A stretch of DNA of 64,000 bases. Origin: Gnetum montanum. Its lineage: Eukaryota > Streptophyta > Gnetopsida > Gnetales > Gnetaceae. This document shows, piece by piece, positions 47,837 through 59,960 of the stretch. Each line of letters begins with the position of its first letter. Position 1 is the stretch's first letter. Below the pieces are notes generated by a model. It made no database searches, was not told the origin of the DNA, and was given only the letters and a program-made list of their open reading frames with translations. A program made the position numbers and the translations under genes. The stretch spans positions 225,844-289,843 of the forward strand of contig MNCI01024321.1 of NCBI GenBank assembly GCA_015680685.1, written 5' to 3'.

Positions 47837-50330
47837 ATGTCTTCTTCTCACAGGAACCCATCTCCACCCAGGGTAGTTCAAGTGCCTCAACAATATTGTG
47901 TGGTATATGCTCATCCTGATGAGTATGTACCAGACTTTACCTTCATCTTGCATTAAGATGAACTGATGCAGTGTTGCGATATGAAAGGTAACATTGTGTT
48001 GCCACCTAAGTAATCTATTACAATAATGCTCTAGCTAATGCTCACTTGAAATAGGCTTCAACATCTCCATGGAGAATACAAGATGTGAGATCTCAACTCA
48101 AGGGATTATCATCCCACTGAAGTGCAAAGATTAAGGGATCATCAGCTGGAGCACCAATACGAACTTGTGAAGGGCAAGGGGTCAAATATTCTTCCACCTC
48201 CACTTGACCCAATTGATAAAGGTAACCACTTCTTTAGTGATTCTCCTCTCTTTGACTTTGTTCAAGAAGCCCTCAACTAGAATGTACAATCCACAATCCA
48301 TAATCCAGGTTCTGGTTAAAATAGATCCAATGACAAAAATGGATCTAGAGAAGAAAGTCAAAAAAAGGGGAATAAAGGAGATCATGATCACGCTCGTGGT
48401 TGCGAGCATCAAAGGAAGGGTGATAGGTGTCAGCACGAAGCAATTTTTCCTTCTTCTTCCCCTTTATCATTGTCATCATCTTCTTCTTCTAGTTCAGATC
48501 GTGGCCAAAGAAGAAATAACTATGATGTAGGTGACCGATGGGACCAAAATAACAAAAGGGACCATTGGGACAATCGTGACTAAAGACATGGGTAATCCAG
48601 AGAGGCCCATCATCAAGAAAGAACAACTAGTAGAGAACATCATAGGCATCATTATCATGGCCTTGACGAACTTCTACTTGCTACTTAGGACATGTTGAGT
48701 ATTGCAAAGGCTATGAGGATTCCAACAAGGCATGTGAAGGATAGTAGAATAAAGAGGCTGGATATGAACAACATCCATCGATTCAAGGGGGGATATGATG
48801 TTGATCCACAAAATCATCTTCAAGCCTTTCAAGATGCATGTGCCTTGCAAAATATTGAGAATGACTGGCAAAAGCTAAAATTATTTTGAAAGACACTTAT
48901 AAAGGAAGCAAAAAAGTACTATTGATCCTTGGAACTAGAATTAATCAGGTGGTGGAGTATAATGTTGGAATTATTCAATGACAAATATCAAACGTACTCC
49001 CAAGTATCTAATTTAAGAAAACAAATTCAAGGGTGGAAATAAGGAAATCATGAGCCCTTAGATGCTGCTCTTGGCCAATACTACTATCTATTACATTGAT
49101 GTCCTAGCCATGGATATTCTTAGCTTGATTAGCTTCACCATATCATAGATAAGTTGCGGTTTGAAACTAGGAAAACCCTTGGTGTCTATGCCCAATGGAG
49201 ATTGATAGAGTTGAGTGCCCATCAGATTCAAAAATTAATTGAGCAAGTAGCTAACAACGAGGGAGAATTAAGAAAATGTGAAAGTATAGAAGAATACAAT
49301 AGGGACCCCTCTATTCAGAGAAATGAGGTTCAATTTTGTAACAGTGAGGATGAATTCATCAGAGATGAGGTGGATAATTAGAAAACCTTGCCACTCCAGA
49401 AATTGGAATTAGAAATCATAGCTAAGATTGATCAATTATGGGACTCCATAGAAAATAGGTTTCAAGCTATTTTAAAAATTTCTGAAGAGTCCAAGGAGTA
49501 AAGTGATGAGCGTGAATGTTAGAGATGTAAGGAAGCTGAACGTGCCATATCTAAGGGTAAGGGTAAAATGGTTGCAATAGAGATGGCTACGGATAGCAAC
49601 TCTGATGATGATGGTGGATGTGATGTCTTCCAGTATGAACATCCTAAGGGATGTTGTCCAGTTGTATCACACTTGTAGGAATCTAGGGTGTATGCTTTAC
49701 ATCCACTACTTGCATAAAGGAAAATGCCCAAAAGATTGTCTTATCCACAAGGAAATTCTCGACAGTTCCACCAACCACAACAATATTATCCAAGTGGGAT
49801 TCCACTACAACCTTATGAATTATACCAACAATGGCAATAACCACAATTATGGGCATTGCCACCTCCAAGGCAATAGTAACCTTACCGACAACCAGATCCT
49901 TATGGTTACTATGTTCAAAAACCTTCATCACCAAGGGACTCCTCTAGTCATGTTGCTACTTACCAAACTCACCACTACCCTCTTTAAACATACCAATCTT
50001 CCTATCCAAGGAGGGATGCCACCTACTACCCTCATGCATCTCTTGTCCCTACACCTACTCCTCCACCTCTTGCACAGCTACCACCTAGTTTGTCAATGCA
50101 AGGTAAATTACTTACACAACCACAACAAAGGAATGCTACAAGGATAGTTAAATTGCAATTAGCTAATCCATCAAGTAGGTTGGAACCATGAACAAAGAAA
50201 AGATCCTTCTTCCGATCTCGCAGTCCACCAAAGCCCTTGAACACATCGGTGGTTGGTAACCCTGCTCTTCCAACTTCCTCTGTTTCCTCTTTATCCGAGT
50301 CCCCTTCAAACTAAAACTCTTCTTGAATCC
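47837..50330 (+). pseudogene. gag of element D
   Basis: The start is the ATG at 47837 (MSSSHRNPSPP). The N-terminal domain has YAHPDEYVPDFTFILH. A Ser tract at about 48445-48500 and an Arg/His-rich stretch (REHHRHHYHG) follow, then the gag core at about 48690-49130: FKGGYDVDPQNHLQAFQDAC, DWQKLKLF and LELFNDKYQTYS, the pattern of the retrotransposon gag family. An acidic, helical part (49155-49500) and a Cys motif region with QYEHPKGCC near 49640 precede a Gln/Pro/Tyr-rich tail (49700-50330). The usual zinc knuckle is reduced. Several TAG and TAA stops occur, most at Gln or Trp codon positions. Confidence 0.82.
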
Positions 50331-50339
50331 ATACTATAA

Positions 50340-51050
50340 TGCTGACATATGTTGTATTTGATTAGATTTGAGCTAGTAACCTACCCATAAAGTTAGCTGA
50401 TCTTGGGAGTCCCCTAGTTTACTTACAAATTGCTAGAAATGAGCCTTGTAAAGCTCTTCTTGACTTTGGTTTTGGTGTCAATTTGATCTTGCATGAGATA
50501 TACATAGTGTGGAACCTCCCTTTCTTGAAGAAGAGAAACATCTGATTGGAATTAGTAGACCAATCCATCATTGTTTCATTGAGACTGGTTGAGGACATTA
50601 TCACCACCATTTGTGGGTGGTCATATCTTGCTGATTTCCTAGTAATCAAAGTGAAGAACTACAAGGGGAACTTTCCAATTATTATGGGAAGAGCATGGTT
50701 AAGTACTATTGATGTCAAAATGGGCATTAGAGATCTTTCCTTGGAGATATCAAAAGAAAATGAATTTGGAAAGATCGAGAAGAAGAGAGTTCCATGTATC
50801 ACGTGCAGTGGTTTAGGGTGTCATTGTGTGCAAAAGTTATGGTCAGTCAAGTAAACACCTATCTCTACATGCAAGTAGTGTGCACTAGAAGTTGAGATTC
50901 AAAGATGTCTATACACAGCAACCACAAAACAAGAAGGCACCCAGTGGTTGATAGCTAATTCTAGTAATAGGACATTATGCATGGAACCTACTAAGGGCCT
51001 AATATATGAATAAATTGCAAGTATGACTGAACTTGAGCAAGTTCATCACT
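50340..51050 (+). pseudogene. Protease region of element D
   Basis: GSPLVYLQIARNEPCKALLD (from 50405) leads into FGFGVNLI, where the aspartic protease motif D-S/T-G-A is D-F-G. The C-terminal FPIIMGRAWLST (near 50675) keeps the GR-x-WL end. The frame 50546-50854 is open for 102 residues and continues past the protease with a Cys-containing end (CITCSGLGCHCVQ). The substitution next to the catalytic Asp argues against activity. Confidence 0.75.
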
Positions 51051-52610
51051 AGCTCTCTGAAGGAGCAAATGATGATGTCAATTGGGATGAGATGGAAATT
51101 TCTAACAATTTTAAACAAGTGCCCCTTAAATTGAAGATACTACTAGCTGGAATGAAGTATGCACTTTTGAAAAATGGGAGGTCTATTATTATTAATGCCA
51201 AGCTTTCCATAGAACAGAAGAAAAAGCTAATAGAAGTTGTTGAAAAATGGTTAGCAGCCTTCACCTAGTCATATTTTGAACTCACTGGAATAGATCTAAG
51301 AATATGCTAATACAAAATATACATTGACTTGACTATTAAGTTGAAATGACAACTACAGTGGTGTTTGAATCCTAAGTTAAAGCATATTATCAAAGAGGAG
51401 ATTGAACGACTCCTCAAAGAAAGATTCATCTACTCTATCATAGATAGTGAGTGGGTAAGTCCACTCATGACCGTATTGAAGAAGGGAGGAAAATGGCATG
51501 TGTGCATTGACTTCTAGCTACTCAACATAACAACTTTCAAGGATCATTTTACGTTGCCTTTTGTCGACCAAATGCTGGATACCATTTTAGGGCATAACTA
51601 TTATAGCTTTCTGAACGATTATAGTGGCTATAACCAAATCCTGATTCAACCAGAAGACCAGGAAAAGATAACTTTCACAAGTTCTTAGGGAACTTTTACT
51701 TACTGTCAGATGTCATTTGGTCTATGTAATGCCCCAGCCACATTTCAATGATTAGTTATTAGCATTTTCCAACAACAGATCGATAGCGAGGTAGAAGTCT
51801 TTATAGATGATTTTTCTACCTACGGAGCTACATTCAAGCAAGCCCTAGACCATCTTAAGTAGGTGTTGAAGAGATGTGTCAAAACAAACCTCTGGCTCAA
51901 TTAGAAAAAGAGCCATCTTATGATCCAAGAAGGCATAGTCTTGGGGCATTACATTTTAAAAGCAAGAATTAAGGTAGACCCTAAAAAAAATAAAGGTCAT
52001 CCAAGGAACAACCCACCAACCCAAAACAGTTAGAGAAGTCTAGTCATTCCTTGGTCATACTGGCTACTACTGGCTCTTCATCGAGAATTTTTCCCAAATC
52101 ACCAATTCGTTGGTAGAATTAATAAAGAAGGATGCATCATTCATCTGGACCCTTGCATGTGAAGCAGCATTTCAGAAATTAAAGCAAAAGCTTGTTGAAA
52201 CCTGCATTCTTCAAATACTAGATTGGTTAAAACCATTTCATGTGATGATCGATGCATCCAATTATGCTCTGGGGATAGAGCTTACATAGATGGATGATCA
52301 AAAACATCCATATTACATTCACTAACAAGTTGGAGCATTCTAGATGCACAACTGAACTACACCACCATAGAAAAGGAGTTGATGGTAGTGGTGTTCACCT
52401 TAGAGAAGTTCAGGCACTATGTGTTTGGCTACAAAGTGTTTGTGCACATAGATCATAGCTCTATCCGATTTCTGATGAATAAACCAATGGTGAGCCCCCA
52501 TGTCATACAGTGGCTTGTGATTTTGTAGGACTTTGATCTCACGATGGTAGATCGTAAAGGTGTGGAGAATGTGGTCAGGATCATTTATCGCAACTAAGAT
52601 GGGATGACAA
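51051..52610 (+). pseudogene. Reverse transcriptase and RNase H of element D
   Basis: RT runs from about 51400: RFIYSIIDSEWVSPL, KWHVCIDF near 51500, HFTLPFVDQMLD near 51545, YNQILIQPEDQEK near 51630, QMSFGLCNAPATFQ near 51710 and the active site FIDDFSTYG near 51800. EGIVLGH is at about 51930, and SFLGHTGYYWLFIENFS near 52050. RNase H follows (about 52230-52570) with FHVMIDASNYALGIEL, TIEKELMVVVF and VHIDHSSIRFL. Stops are TAG in most cases, plus a few single-base shifts (for example near 51990). Intact RT motifs make this the best pol copy of the window. Confidence 0.87.
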
Positions 52611-53957
52611 GGAAAAAGAGAGTTCTTTATCTGACCAATTCCCTAATGAATCTCTCCTTGCAGGGGTTATTAATGCACAAATTCCCAATGAATCAAAATG
52701 GTATGACATTATCCTCACTTTTCTACTCAAGCAAGAACTGCCGCAAGGGTTGGACACTAGAAAGAAACAACAGTTTCTTCACCGGGTCAAGTATTTCATG
52801 GAGATTAATGGAAACCTTTACAAAGTTTGTTCCGATGGCCTAGTATGTTGGTATGTTCCTAATACAGATCAACTATGCGTTCTCCAGGATGCTCATGAAG
52901 GTCCTTGTGGGGACCATTATTCTAGGAGATGCATGACCATAAAAATCCTCATGACAGGGTATAATTGGCCAACAATTTTTAAGGATGCACATCACTTTGC
53001 TTATGCTTGTGATTGTTGCTAGAGTGATGGTGGAATAATAGCTCAAATGGAGGGACCACAACAATGGATACAACCTCTTGAGCCATTCGATATTTGGGGC
53101 ATTGACTTTATAGATCCCATTACACCTTTATCAAATGGAAAGGCATATATAATAGTCGTAGTTGACTATTGTACCAAGTGGACAAAAGCAATAGTCATCA
53201 CCAACTGTATATCCATCACTACTACTCAATTTGTACAACAAAACATCGTAAACATACCTCGTGCATTAATTTTCGATAATGGAACTCATTTTACAGGTGC
53301 CACTTTTTGGAAACTAATGCAACACTTGGGGGTTGAACATAAACTCACAACACCATATCACCCCAAGCTAATGGTCAAGTTGAGGTCACTAATCGGGAGA
53401 TTCCAAAAATCTTAATGTGTACCATTAACAAATACCGAAGGGACTGGAGCACTAAATTAAATGATGCCCTTTGGGGCTATCGCTCCACATGGAAGCTTTC
53501 CATAGGTTATTCTCCCTATGAGCTTGTGTATAGAAAACTACCAATATTTCCTATCCAATTTGAGCTCCGTACACTCTCTATAGCTTGTAACCTTGACCTA
53601 TATCTCAATTTAGCATAGAAAGAATGATTAATGGCCCTATCATCCAATGAAACACATAAGGCATTCAATAAGAAATTCCATGACCTCAAAATAAGAAAAG
53701 TCAAGTTTCAACAAAGAGACAAGGTTTTCTATTAGAATCCTACACATGTACCCCAACAAACCAAATGTCAAACATTGTGGAAAGGACCTTACATCATTGA
53801 TGAGACTTTTCCATATGGAGCCATGATAATCTACAAACCTAATAGCCCAAATAAGAAACAATTAGTCAACATTCAACAAATAAAACCTTTCCATGAGCCC
53901 AAACGAACCAACTCAACAAACACCTCGCCAGATGGACAACCACGCTTAATCTTTTGA
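52611..53957 (+). pseudogene. Integrase of element D
   Basis: The zinc region DAHEGPCGDHYSRRC and YACDCC lies at 52885-53022. The core has WGIDFIDPIT near 53095 (first Asp kept), LIFDNGTHF near 53270 (second Asp kept), and a PYHP motif near 53355. A one-base loss just after it shifts the frame, so the third catalytic residue lies in another frame. A RRDWSTKLNDALWGYRS segment (53427) and GYSPYELVYRKLP (53500) follow. The C-terminal end reads KKQLVNIQQIKPFHEP (to 53957). A TAG stop near 53023 also breaks it. Confidence 0.85.
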
Positions 53958-55883
53958 ATCTCTCCCTTCCAACATAGTTGTGGAAGAGATGGCCACCCAT
54001 ACTAACACCTCTTGTTGCTCCTTAGTATTTTGAATTTTTTATTTTACAACTTTTTGTTTTCATCTTCTTTGTTTTACATCTTTGTTTTAAATATTTTTAT
54101 TTTTTAGGTTATTGATCTTCTCTTAGTTTTTATTTTACACCATTGTTAATATATTTAATATCTATTGTCTACTCTTTTACTTTCTTTTATGGTTATTTTT
54201 GCTTCTGTTTGATGTGTTTTTCTACTTTTTCTACTAATAAGGTGGCAAGTACAATGTTAATGCACTACTCAATGATAGTATGCTTCATTTGTAATTTGAT
54301 TGTTGATGTTTGGTTTCTAACTTTAAATGTTGTTACTGATGACTAGGACATGTTTCTTTTCATGTAACAGGTAGTGAGTCCACATCATCCACCCATCCAC
54401 ATACTCTATGGTTTTCCTGGTTTGGGAAGAGTGCAGTCTCTTCTTCATTAATGCAACTTTAATAAATTGGTGACTTGTGTAGTTTCCAAAATTAGGAAGG
54501 AATCAAAGTTTTGGATAGGGTGTGGCTTCAAAGGGATGTGGTATTCTTCATGTTTTTCTATTTTCCTATGTGCAAGAGTGTTCTCGTAAGCTTCTCACCA
54601 TTCCACATCATTTCATAATAGGAAGTCAAATTAGTCCTTGCATGGTGTGGTCCTCATCATAACAAAAAAAAGAAGATGATGATGATGAGGATTCAAAGCA
54701 TACCCCTTGGACAAAATAAATGTCAAAACACATGGGTCTTTGCATGGTGTGGTTCCCATTCAAAAAAAACATGGGGATTCAAAGCACATCCCTTAGACCA
54801 AATAAAAAGGCTACAAGCACTAATTATAAGACATGTTTTGTCTCCTCTAATTAAGGCCCTTTCTCACTTCCTACCTTCACTCTAATTTAGAATGGTGGTT
54901 GTTTTGTGGGAGCATTCTTGTGTCTCAAGGGATGGACTAGCCTTAGAATGTTGATGCAAAGTCATTAAAAGTGGTTTGTTTTGGTCTAGACTGAGGATGG
55001 ATCCTATCAAGTCATTTAATCACAAACTTCACAAGGGACTTCATGTGACCATAATTAGGAACTCCATTCCACTCTCTCTATCATCCATCTATGCTTTTCA
55101 TGCCTCACCTCACTACTAGTTTCATGTTTTGACTCAATGTTTTGGTTTGATGTGTCAGGTTTCTTAGTTAGTTACTTTTGGCTTTTTGTACTTAAATTTT
55201 TGTAACCATTAATCATCCATGGTGCCCATGGACTCCTTGGTTTGANTTTTTTTATTTAACCCATCCATGACATCCAATTGTATGCACCTTCACAACTATT
55301 TGTAATGAAATCCTTTTTATTGTTGTGAATACCCTCTTTCCTGTATTCCTTGTGTTAAGCTTTTTCTAAATTGTATGGATCACTTTTCTTACTTAATCCA
55401 TTCATTAGTCCTTCCACTAACCATATCAAGCAACTAATCTATAACAATCACAACTCAGCTAGATAAACTCATCAACAAGACAAGGTATTCAACCATTATC
55501 TATACACTATATATAATAATCCTTGGTTCTTTTATGATTGTAGTGGGAAGCGTGGACTAGAAGCAGGACTATCTTCACCAAGGAGGATGCTACAATATCA
55601 CTCATGAGAGATTATTCATGACTGTTGGATCTCTTCTACCTCTCTCTCATTCTTCTATGCCAAGAGGGGTTGGATGTCCTTTGCATCTGTGGGTGTTCTT
55701 TCCTGTTGTCATGAACACCCAAATTTGTACACAATTGTAATGTTGTATGCTTAGGCACTTCTGTATTTGTCTATTTTCTCTATGTTATTCTACATGTCAG
55801 TCAAATAATTCCACATCCCGCTAATATATTTTGTAAACGACTTATTCCTATTCTTCTGTACTCAAGGACAAGTTTTCATTTAG
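53958..55883 (+). other. 3' non-coding region of element D
   Basis: The stretch is T-rich with no conserved frame. It corresponds to 43191-44760 of B up to about 55260, then to B's 56985-57150 before the polypurine tract (shared ATGAACACC, GGACAAGTTTTCATTTAGT). The B accessory ORF region has no equivalent here. An N lies at 55246. GAAGATGATGATGATGAGG near 54672 is a short microsatellite. Confidence 0.65.
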
Positions 55884-55894
55884 TCGTGGGGGTA
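55884..55894 (+). promoter_or_regulatory. Polypurine tract of element D
   Basis: TCGTGGGGGTA directly precedes TGATAAATC of the 3' LTR. B has GTTGTGGGGGTA directly before TGATGAGC at 57163, so the tract is conserved. Confidence 0.75.
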
Positions 55895-56740
55895 TGATAA
55901 ATCATGTTTTTCATATGCTCCAATATCTGGGTGGCCACAATATCGCTCGATATCATAGCCCAAGCTACAATATCGTACATTCGATATTATAAGGCTACTC
56001 CTAGGTCTACAAATATAGCACCCAAGCACACAATTGGAAGTAAGTTTTTGGTAGTCAAGTAGCAAAACTCTTGCAGTTTTTCCATTTGAAAGTTAGAATA
56101 TTTTCCAAGTGCCCGTAGTAAGAGGTCTAAGTGTGAATGGATCTTTATTTAAGCATTGATGTACCTGAACATACCATTGTGTTGGCAATAAAGATGAACT
56201 ATTTGATTCATTCCTAGTAGCACTTGAGACTTTCTTTCTTATGAATTTATATTTTATGTAGTTTACATAAATATTATTTATGTAATAATTAATTTTGATT
56301 AATCAAGAAACTTATTAAGATACACAAGCACGACCCCTTTGAACATATGTGTGACACTTGGTAGCTCAGAAACAACTAGCATTTGATAGCCCAACAATGT
56401 TTGCACAAGGTTCAAGATGTGTCCCAGAAGTCGGGAATGGTTACTTATGTTAGGCTAGATTAGACCATAGTTTACTTAGCATTTAATCACTCTTAATTTC
56501 ATTCTTGTTCTAGGAGAATACTTTGATAAAAACATAAAATAATAAAAATCTTACACCTCAGTCACAGTTAACCATACAATTATACCGCATAAGTGAAACT
56601 GGGAAGACAATGAATGGACAACACACATGCACTATTTAGCTCTAGTGTCCTTAGTAATTATAGTTTTTGGAATTCGACCAGATCGCATGTGACACCTATG
56701 ATTCATATGGTTGGGCATAGGGGTACCTTGCCACTCATCA
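55895..56740 (+). repeat. 3' LTR of element D
   Basis: It runs from TGATAAATCATG to CCACTCATCA and matches 46836-47672. The CpG-dense patch of the 5' copy is here reduced to scattered CG sites (CAATATCGCTCGATATC). TATA-type TACAAATATAG lies near 56010. Confidence 0.9.
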
Positions 56741-56745
56741 CGCAT
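56741..56745 (+). other. Target site duplication of element D, right copy
   Basis: CGCAT follows the LTR end CATCA. The left copy is CACAT (46831-46835). Confidence 0.8.
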
Positions 56746-56912
56746 GGACTCTAAATGATCCCCAGAGTAAGAAGGAGAAGATGAAGGAATTACTAGATGC
56801 CTTTTACTTTCCACCAAAGGTTGTAGCTGCAGGAGGACAACCATAGTCACCTTAGCCACCACATGTGTCTAAAGCCGATGAATGTCCTTTAGAACCTCAA
56901 GAACCTCTATTG
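56746..56912 (+). pseudogene. Accessory coiled-coil ORF of element B, 3' end
   Basis: The frame of 45315-46835 continues here without a shift once D and one target copy are left out: TLNDPQSKKEKMKELLDAFYF, a Pro-rich tail (PPHVSKADE, EPQEP) and a TGA at 56910-56912. In-frame continuity on both sides of D supports a real coding region at the time D inserted. Confidence 0.6.
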
Positions 56913-57150
56913 CATGGGACTGTCTGATCTTCTCCACCACCTTCATGCCATCAGAGGATGTGCCATCCAATTTTGTGTAGTCATGTCATGGTATTCAATT
57001 TTGTGTCATGAACACCATTATATTTGTAATGTGTTGATTTGCACACTCAAGCACTCAGTTTTGTCAAATTAAGTTGTTATGTCAAGAGTCAGCCAATAAT
57101 CCCATACCTTCTCAATTTTGTAAAGAAACTCGAGGACAAGTTTTCATTTA

Positions 57151-57162
57151 GTTGTGGGGGTA
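57151..57162 (+). promoter_or_regulatory. Polypurine tract of element B
   Basis: GTTGTGGGGGTA lies just before the 3' LTR start at 57163 and equals the D tract in position and form. Confidence 0.75.
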
Positions 57163-57824
57163 TGATGAGCATCAAAGTGTTGCATCGATGGATCCTTGTT
57201 GATGCAGCCTCGTCGATAGGCCCCCATTGATGGGGCCTTATTTAAATGGTGTTGTCTTATTGATGAGGCCTTGTTGACGTAGCATTTGCTATGTCTACAA
57301 GGACCCATCGATGCAATCCTATAGCAAAAACTATAAATACAAGCTCATAGCCATGTTTATAAGAAGTCAAGTCATAGTAGTAGCCAAACTCTTGTAGTTT
57401 TTACATGTAAAAGTGAGAATATTTTTCCAGGTGCACACAACAAGAGTCATTGAGTGTACGAATCTTTATTCAAGCATTGTTGTACCTGAACATGATAGTG
57501 TATGCGGCAATAAAGATGAGCTTCTTGATAAACCTTATAGCATTCTATATAGTTTAAATGTTTCATTCATGTGTTTAATGTTTTTAGTTATTTATTCAAT
57601 GTTTCTTAGTAATTAAGCTAATTGAGTAATTAAGCATGATAGGCTAAATAGCGATTAAGTAAACACATAAGTATGACCACTTTGAGTGTAAACATGCAAA
57701 TGCTTGGTAATCCCAGTAGTGTTATTGCTTGGTTCACCTAGTAGCATAGCACTTGATAACCCAACAGTGGATACATGGGTTTAAGACATTTATGGAAAGT
57801 GGGACCAGATGCTTATGTTAGGAA
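57163..57824 (+). repeat. 3' LTR of element B, truncated
   Basis: It begins TGATGAGCATC and matches the first 680 bases of 16220-17203, then stops at GCTTATGTTAGG. The last 300 bases of the LTR are missing and element A gag follows directly. ACTATAAATACAAG near 57330 is the TATA region. Confidence 0.85.
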
Positions 57825-59960
57825 ATGTACCTGAATCATGAACAGTTCCCTCACTGATCTCCAATTTTCATCAATGTTGAATGCTAAAATAACATATATA
57901 TTGTTACTAGCATTCAATGGGTTCTTGTACACTTGCATCAACTAATTTTATGGTCGGATCAAGTTATAAGCATCCCAGCTAACTCTCCCCTATCTATCAT
58001 TTTCTATAAGTCATCCTTTAGTGCGAGGTAGAAGTTTGTTTCATGACCAGGAAGTTGGTGATAGTGGCAAAAATTATCTAGTTTAAAGTACTTATGCAAT
58101 TAAGGGTCATCCTTTGGTGTGCGAGTGGGATCTTTGGCAATTTCACATAGCCGCTTGTGCTTCTTTTGAGTGGCTTCGATCATCTGTTTATATTGTAGAT
58201 GACCACTCATCAATAATTAATCTAGAAACTCATATGGCTTCAAAAGTAAGATAATGTACTTGTTATGGTCCTTTTGCTTAAAATTTGGCCTAGTTGTAAT
58301 CAATGCAGTGGCCCCAGAGGTTGTAGGTTGGTTATTGCAGTCATTAGTAGGGGCTTGGGTGGGTTGGTCCTTGGCCCCTAGTTAGTTCTCTTGGCTTCTT
58401 TGGTCACAGTTGCTATAGCCATGTTGTCATGTTTTCCCTTCTCCTTGTCCCTCCATGTATGTTGATTTTTGTATTCTATGTAGGCCAGGTCATGATTGGG
58501 CTCCACAACATCCCTTATATTCTTGGTCTAAGAGAATGCTTGACTAAGGAACCACAGGTCAAGGTAGTAAATCTTGAACTTAATAAAGTAATTAATTACC
58601 CCCTTAAATATAGCCAAAAGGCATGTTTTAGCTATAGGCTCTAGTATTTCATTAAGCAAATCATTCCATCATTGGATGAACTTTTGCATAGGTTTTAGGG
58701 GTCATTGGTTGACCTTCATTAGTTGGTCACATATGGCATTGGGCTTTAAGTTATACTTGAAGTGGTTAAAAAATTAGGTTATCAAGTCCTCAAGAGAGGA
58801 TATGGATCTTCTAGGCAATGCACAGTATCAATCAAGCACTTTCCCAGTCAAGGACATAAGAAAATTCCTCATGATAGTATGGGGCCATAGCTACAATAGC
58901 AAGCACTTGGATTGGAAGGTTATATTGTGAGCATTAGGATCACCTTCTCCATTATACTTTCTAAATTGGGGAATAGGGGCACCAAGAGGAAGTGTCAAGG
59001 ATGGGACCATAGGACTTATGGGATTGTTCTAGTAAAAATCCATGATCTTGAGATTTTGTAAAGTAGAGGCTTTAAACCTATTCAACTCCTCTATCAGGGC
59101 CTGGATCATCTAGAAGGCTTAATCTAGACCCTAGATGGATTGTTGGCTACAAGATGAAAAGAAGCAGTTGTGTCATGGTTGTAGTCTATGGGTCAAACAA
59201 GTAAAAAGATGTTTGTGCTAGTACCTGAGGCATAAATGGGATAAAGGGTGTGTGTGATCCCTAAGTTGCTTGGGATCCCATGGTGGATTTGACTTAGATG
59301 ATTAGTGGATTTTTGGTGGTGATAACCATCATTTATGGATTCATAGATTGGGGTTGTATGGAAAAAGGCATTGATGAGTTATAAGTTGTTGGCTACGGTA
59401 TTGACTAGATTTGATATACAACTATGACTGGTGTTGAACCAACTGTACTAGAATAGGAAGTGGTGGAGGATGGTGGTACCTAATCTAGGGAGAACACAAA
59501 GGCATTAGAGGAAGGCACTTTGGCCTTGGGGGATGTTTGTTGGAACAACCCTCCTAGGATTTTTTTGAGCTCACATTCTACCCTAAACTCATCCTCCTCT
59601 TCTTTATGGTTGCCCATCGGAGGTAACCTTCAAGTTATCTTCGTCAATCTTACTAAGAAGGGCTAAGATGCTAGTGTAAATTTCATTGAGGGGTATCTAG
59701 TCATAGGAGGAGAGAATATACTCCTTTCCATTATGGTGAATGTGTTCAAATTCCCTCTTAGCCTTTGCTTCTGCTCATGGGATCAACATGACAATCTAGA
59801 TCTTAACACAAATGAAGTTATAGTGTTCTTCATTTATCATCAAGAACCCAATAATTTTCCCCCTAAGCCTAAAGGACTGTCTGCATTCAACCACAATGGA
59901 GTCTTTGGGATCATAGACCCTCATGGCTTGTTGGCTAGACCCTTCACTAGTAAAAGTGAA
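57825..59960 (-). pseudogene. gag of element A
   Basis: Read on the minus strand, the N-terminal part at about 59880-59640 (YNFICVK, HHNGKEYIL) matches element C gag near 23760-23880. The core follows at about 59000-58690: P-x-FRKYNGEGDPNAHNITF, GKVLD-x-Y and FNHFKYNLKPNA. Then come EATQKKHKRLCEI and the Cys/His segment FCHYHQLPGHETNFY with LALKDDL and MIDRGEL (about 58090-58000), and VYKNPLNAS near 57930. It ends within this linker where element B is joined; the protease that follows in C is missing. Stops and frameshifts abound. Confidence 0.78.

Larger units (their letters stand above)
46836..56740 (+). mobile_element. Element D: complete, decayed Athila-like LTR retrotransposon, about 9.9 kb, inserted in B's accessory ORF
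   Basis: LTRs at 46836-47672 and 55895-56740 flank primer site, gag, protease, reverse transcriptase, RNase H, integrase, a 3' region and polypurine tract. The 5-base target copies are CACAT and CGCAT. D is the best-preserved element of the window; its LTRs differ by about 10% over a 215-base stretch compared by eye, less than C's. It is closely related to B in gag, pol, 3' region and the 3' half of the LTR. Confidence 0.92.
16220..57824 (+). mobile_element. Element B: Athila-like Ty3/gypsy retrotransposon inserted in A, itself carrying C and D
   Basis: The 5' LTR begins TGATGAGCAT at 16220, and a second copy starts TGATGAGCAT at 57163. Between them, after removing C (21446-41199) and D (46836-56740), the order is primer site, gag, protease, reverse transcriptase, RNase H, integrase, a 3' region with an accessory coiled-coil ORF, polypurine tract and 3' LTR, which makes an element of about 12 kb. 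The reverse transcriptase resumes exactly across C and the accessory frame resumes exactly across D. The tRNA-Asp-like primer site and the DDF-x-YG form of the RT active site fit the Athila lineage. The 3' LTR is truncated, so no target duplication can be read. Confidence 0.85.

Noticed and set aside
49605-50147. Plus-strand frame of 180 codons, His/Leu-rich
   Set aside because: It lies in another frame of the D gag tail; the gag frame continues through with few stops and matches B.
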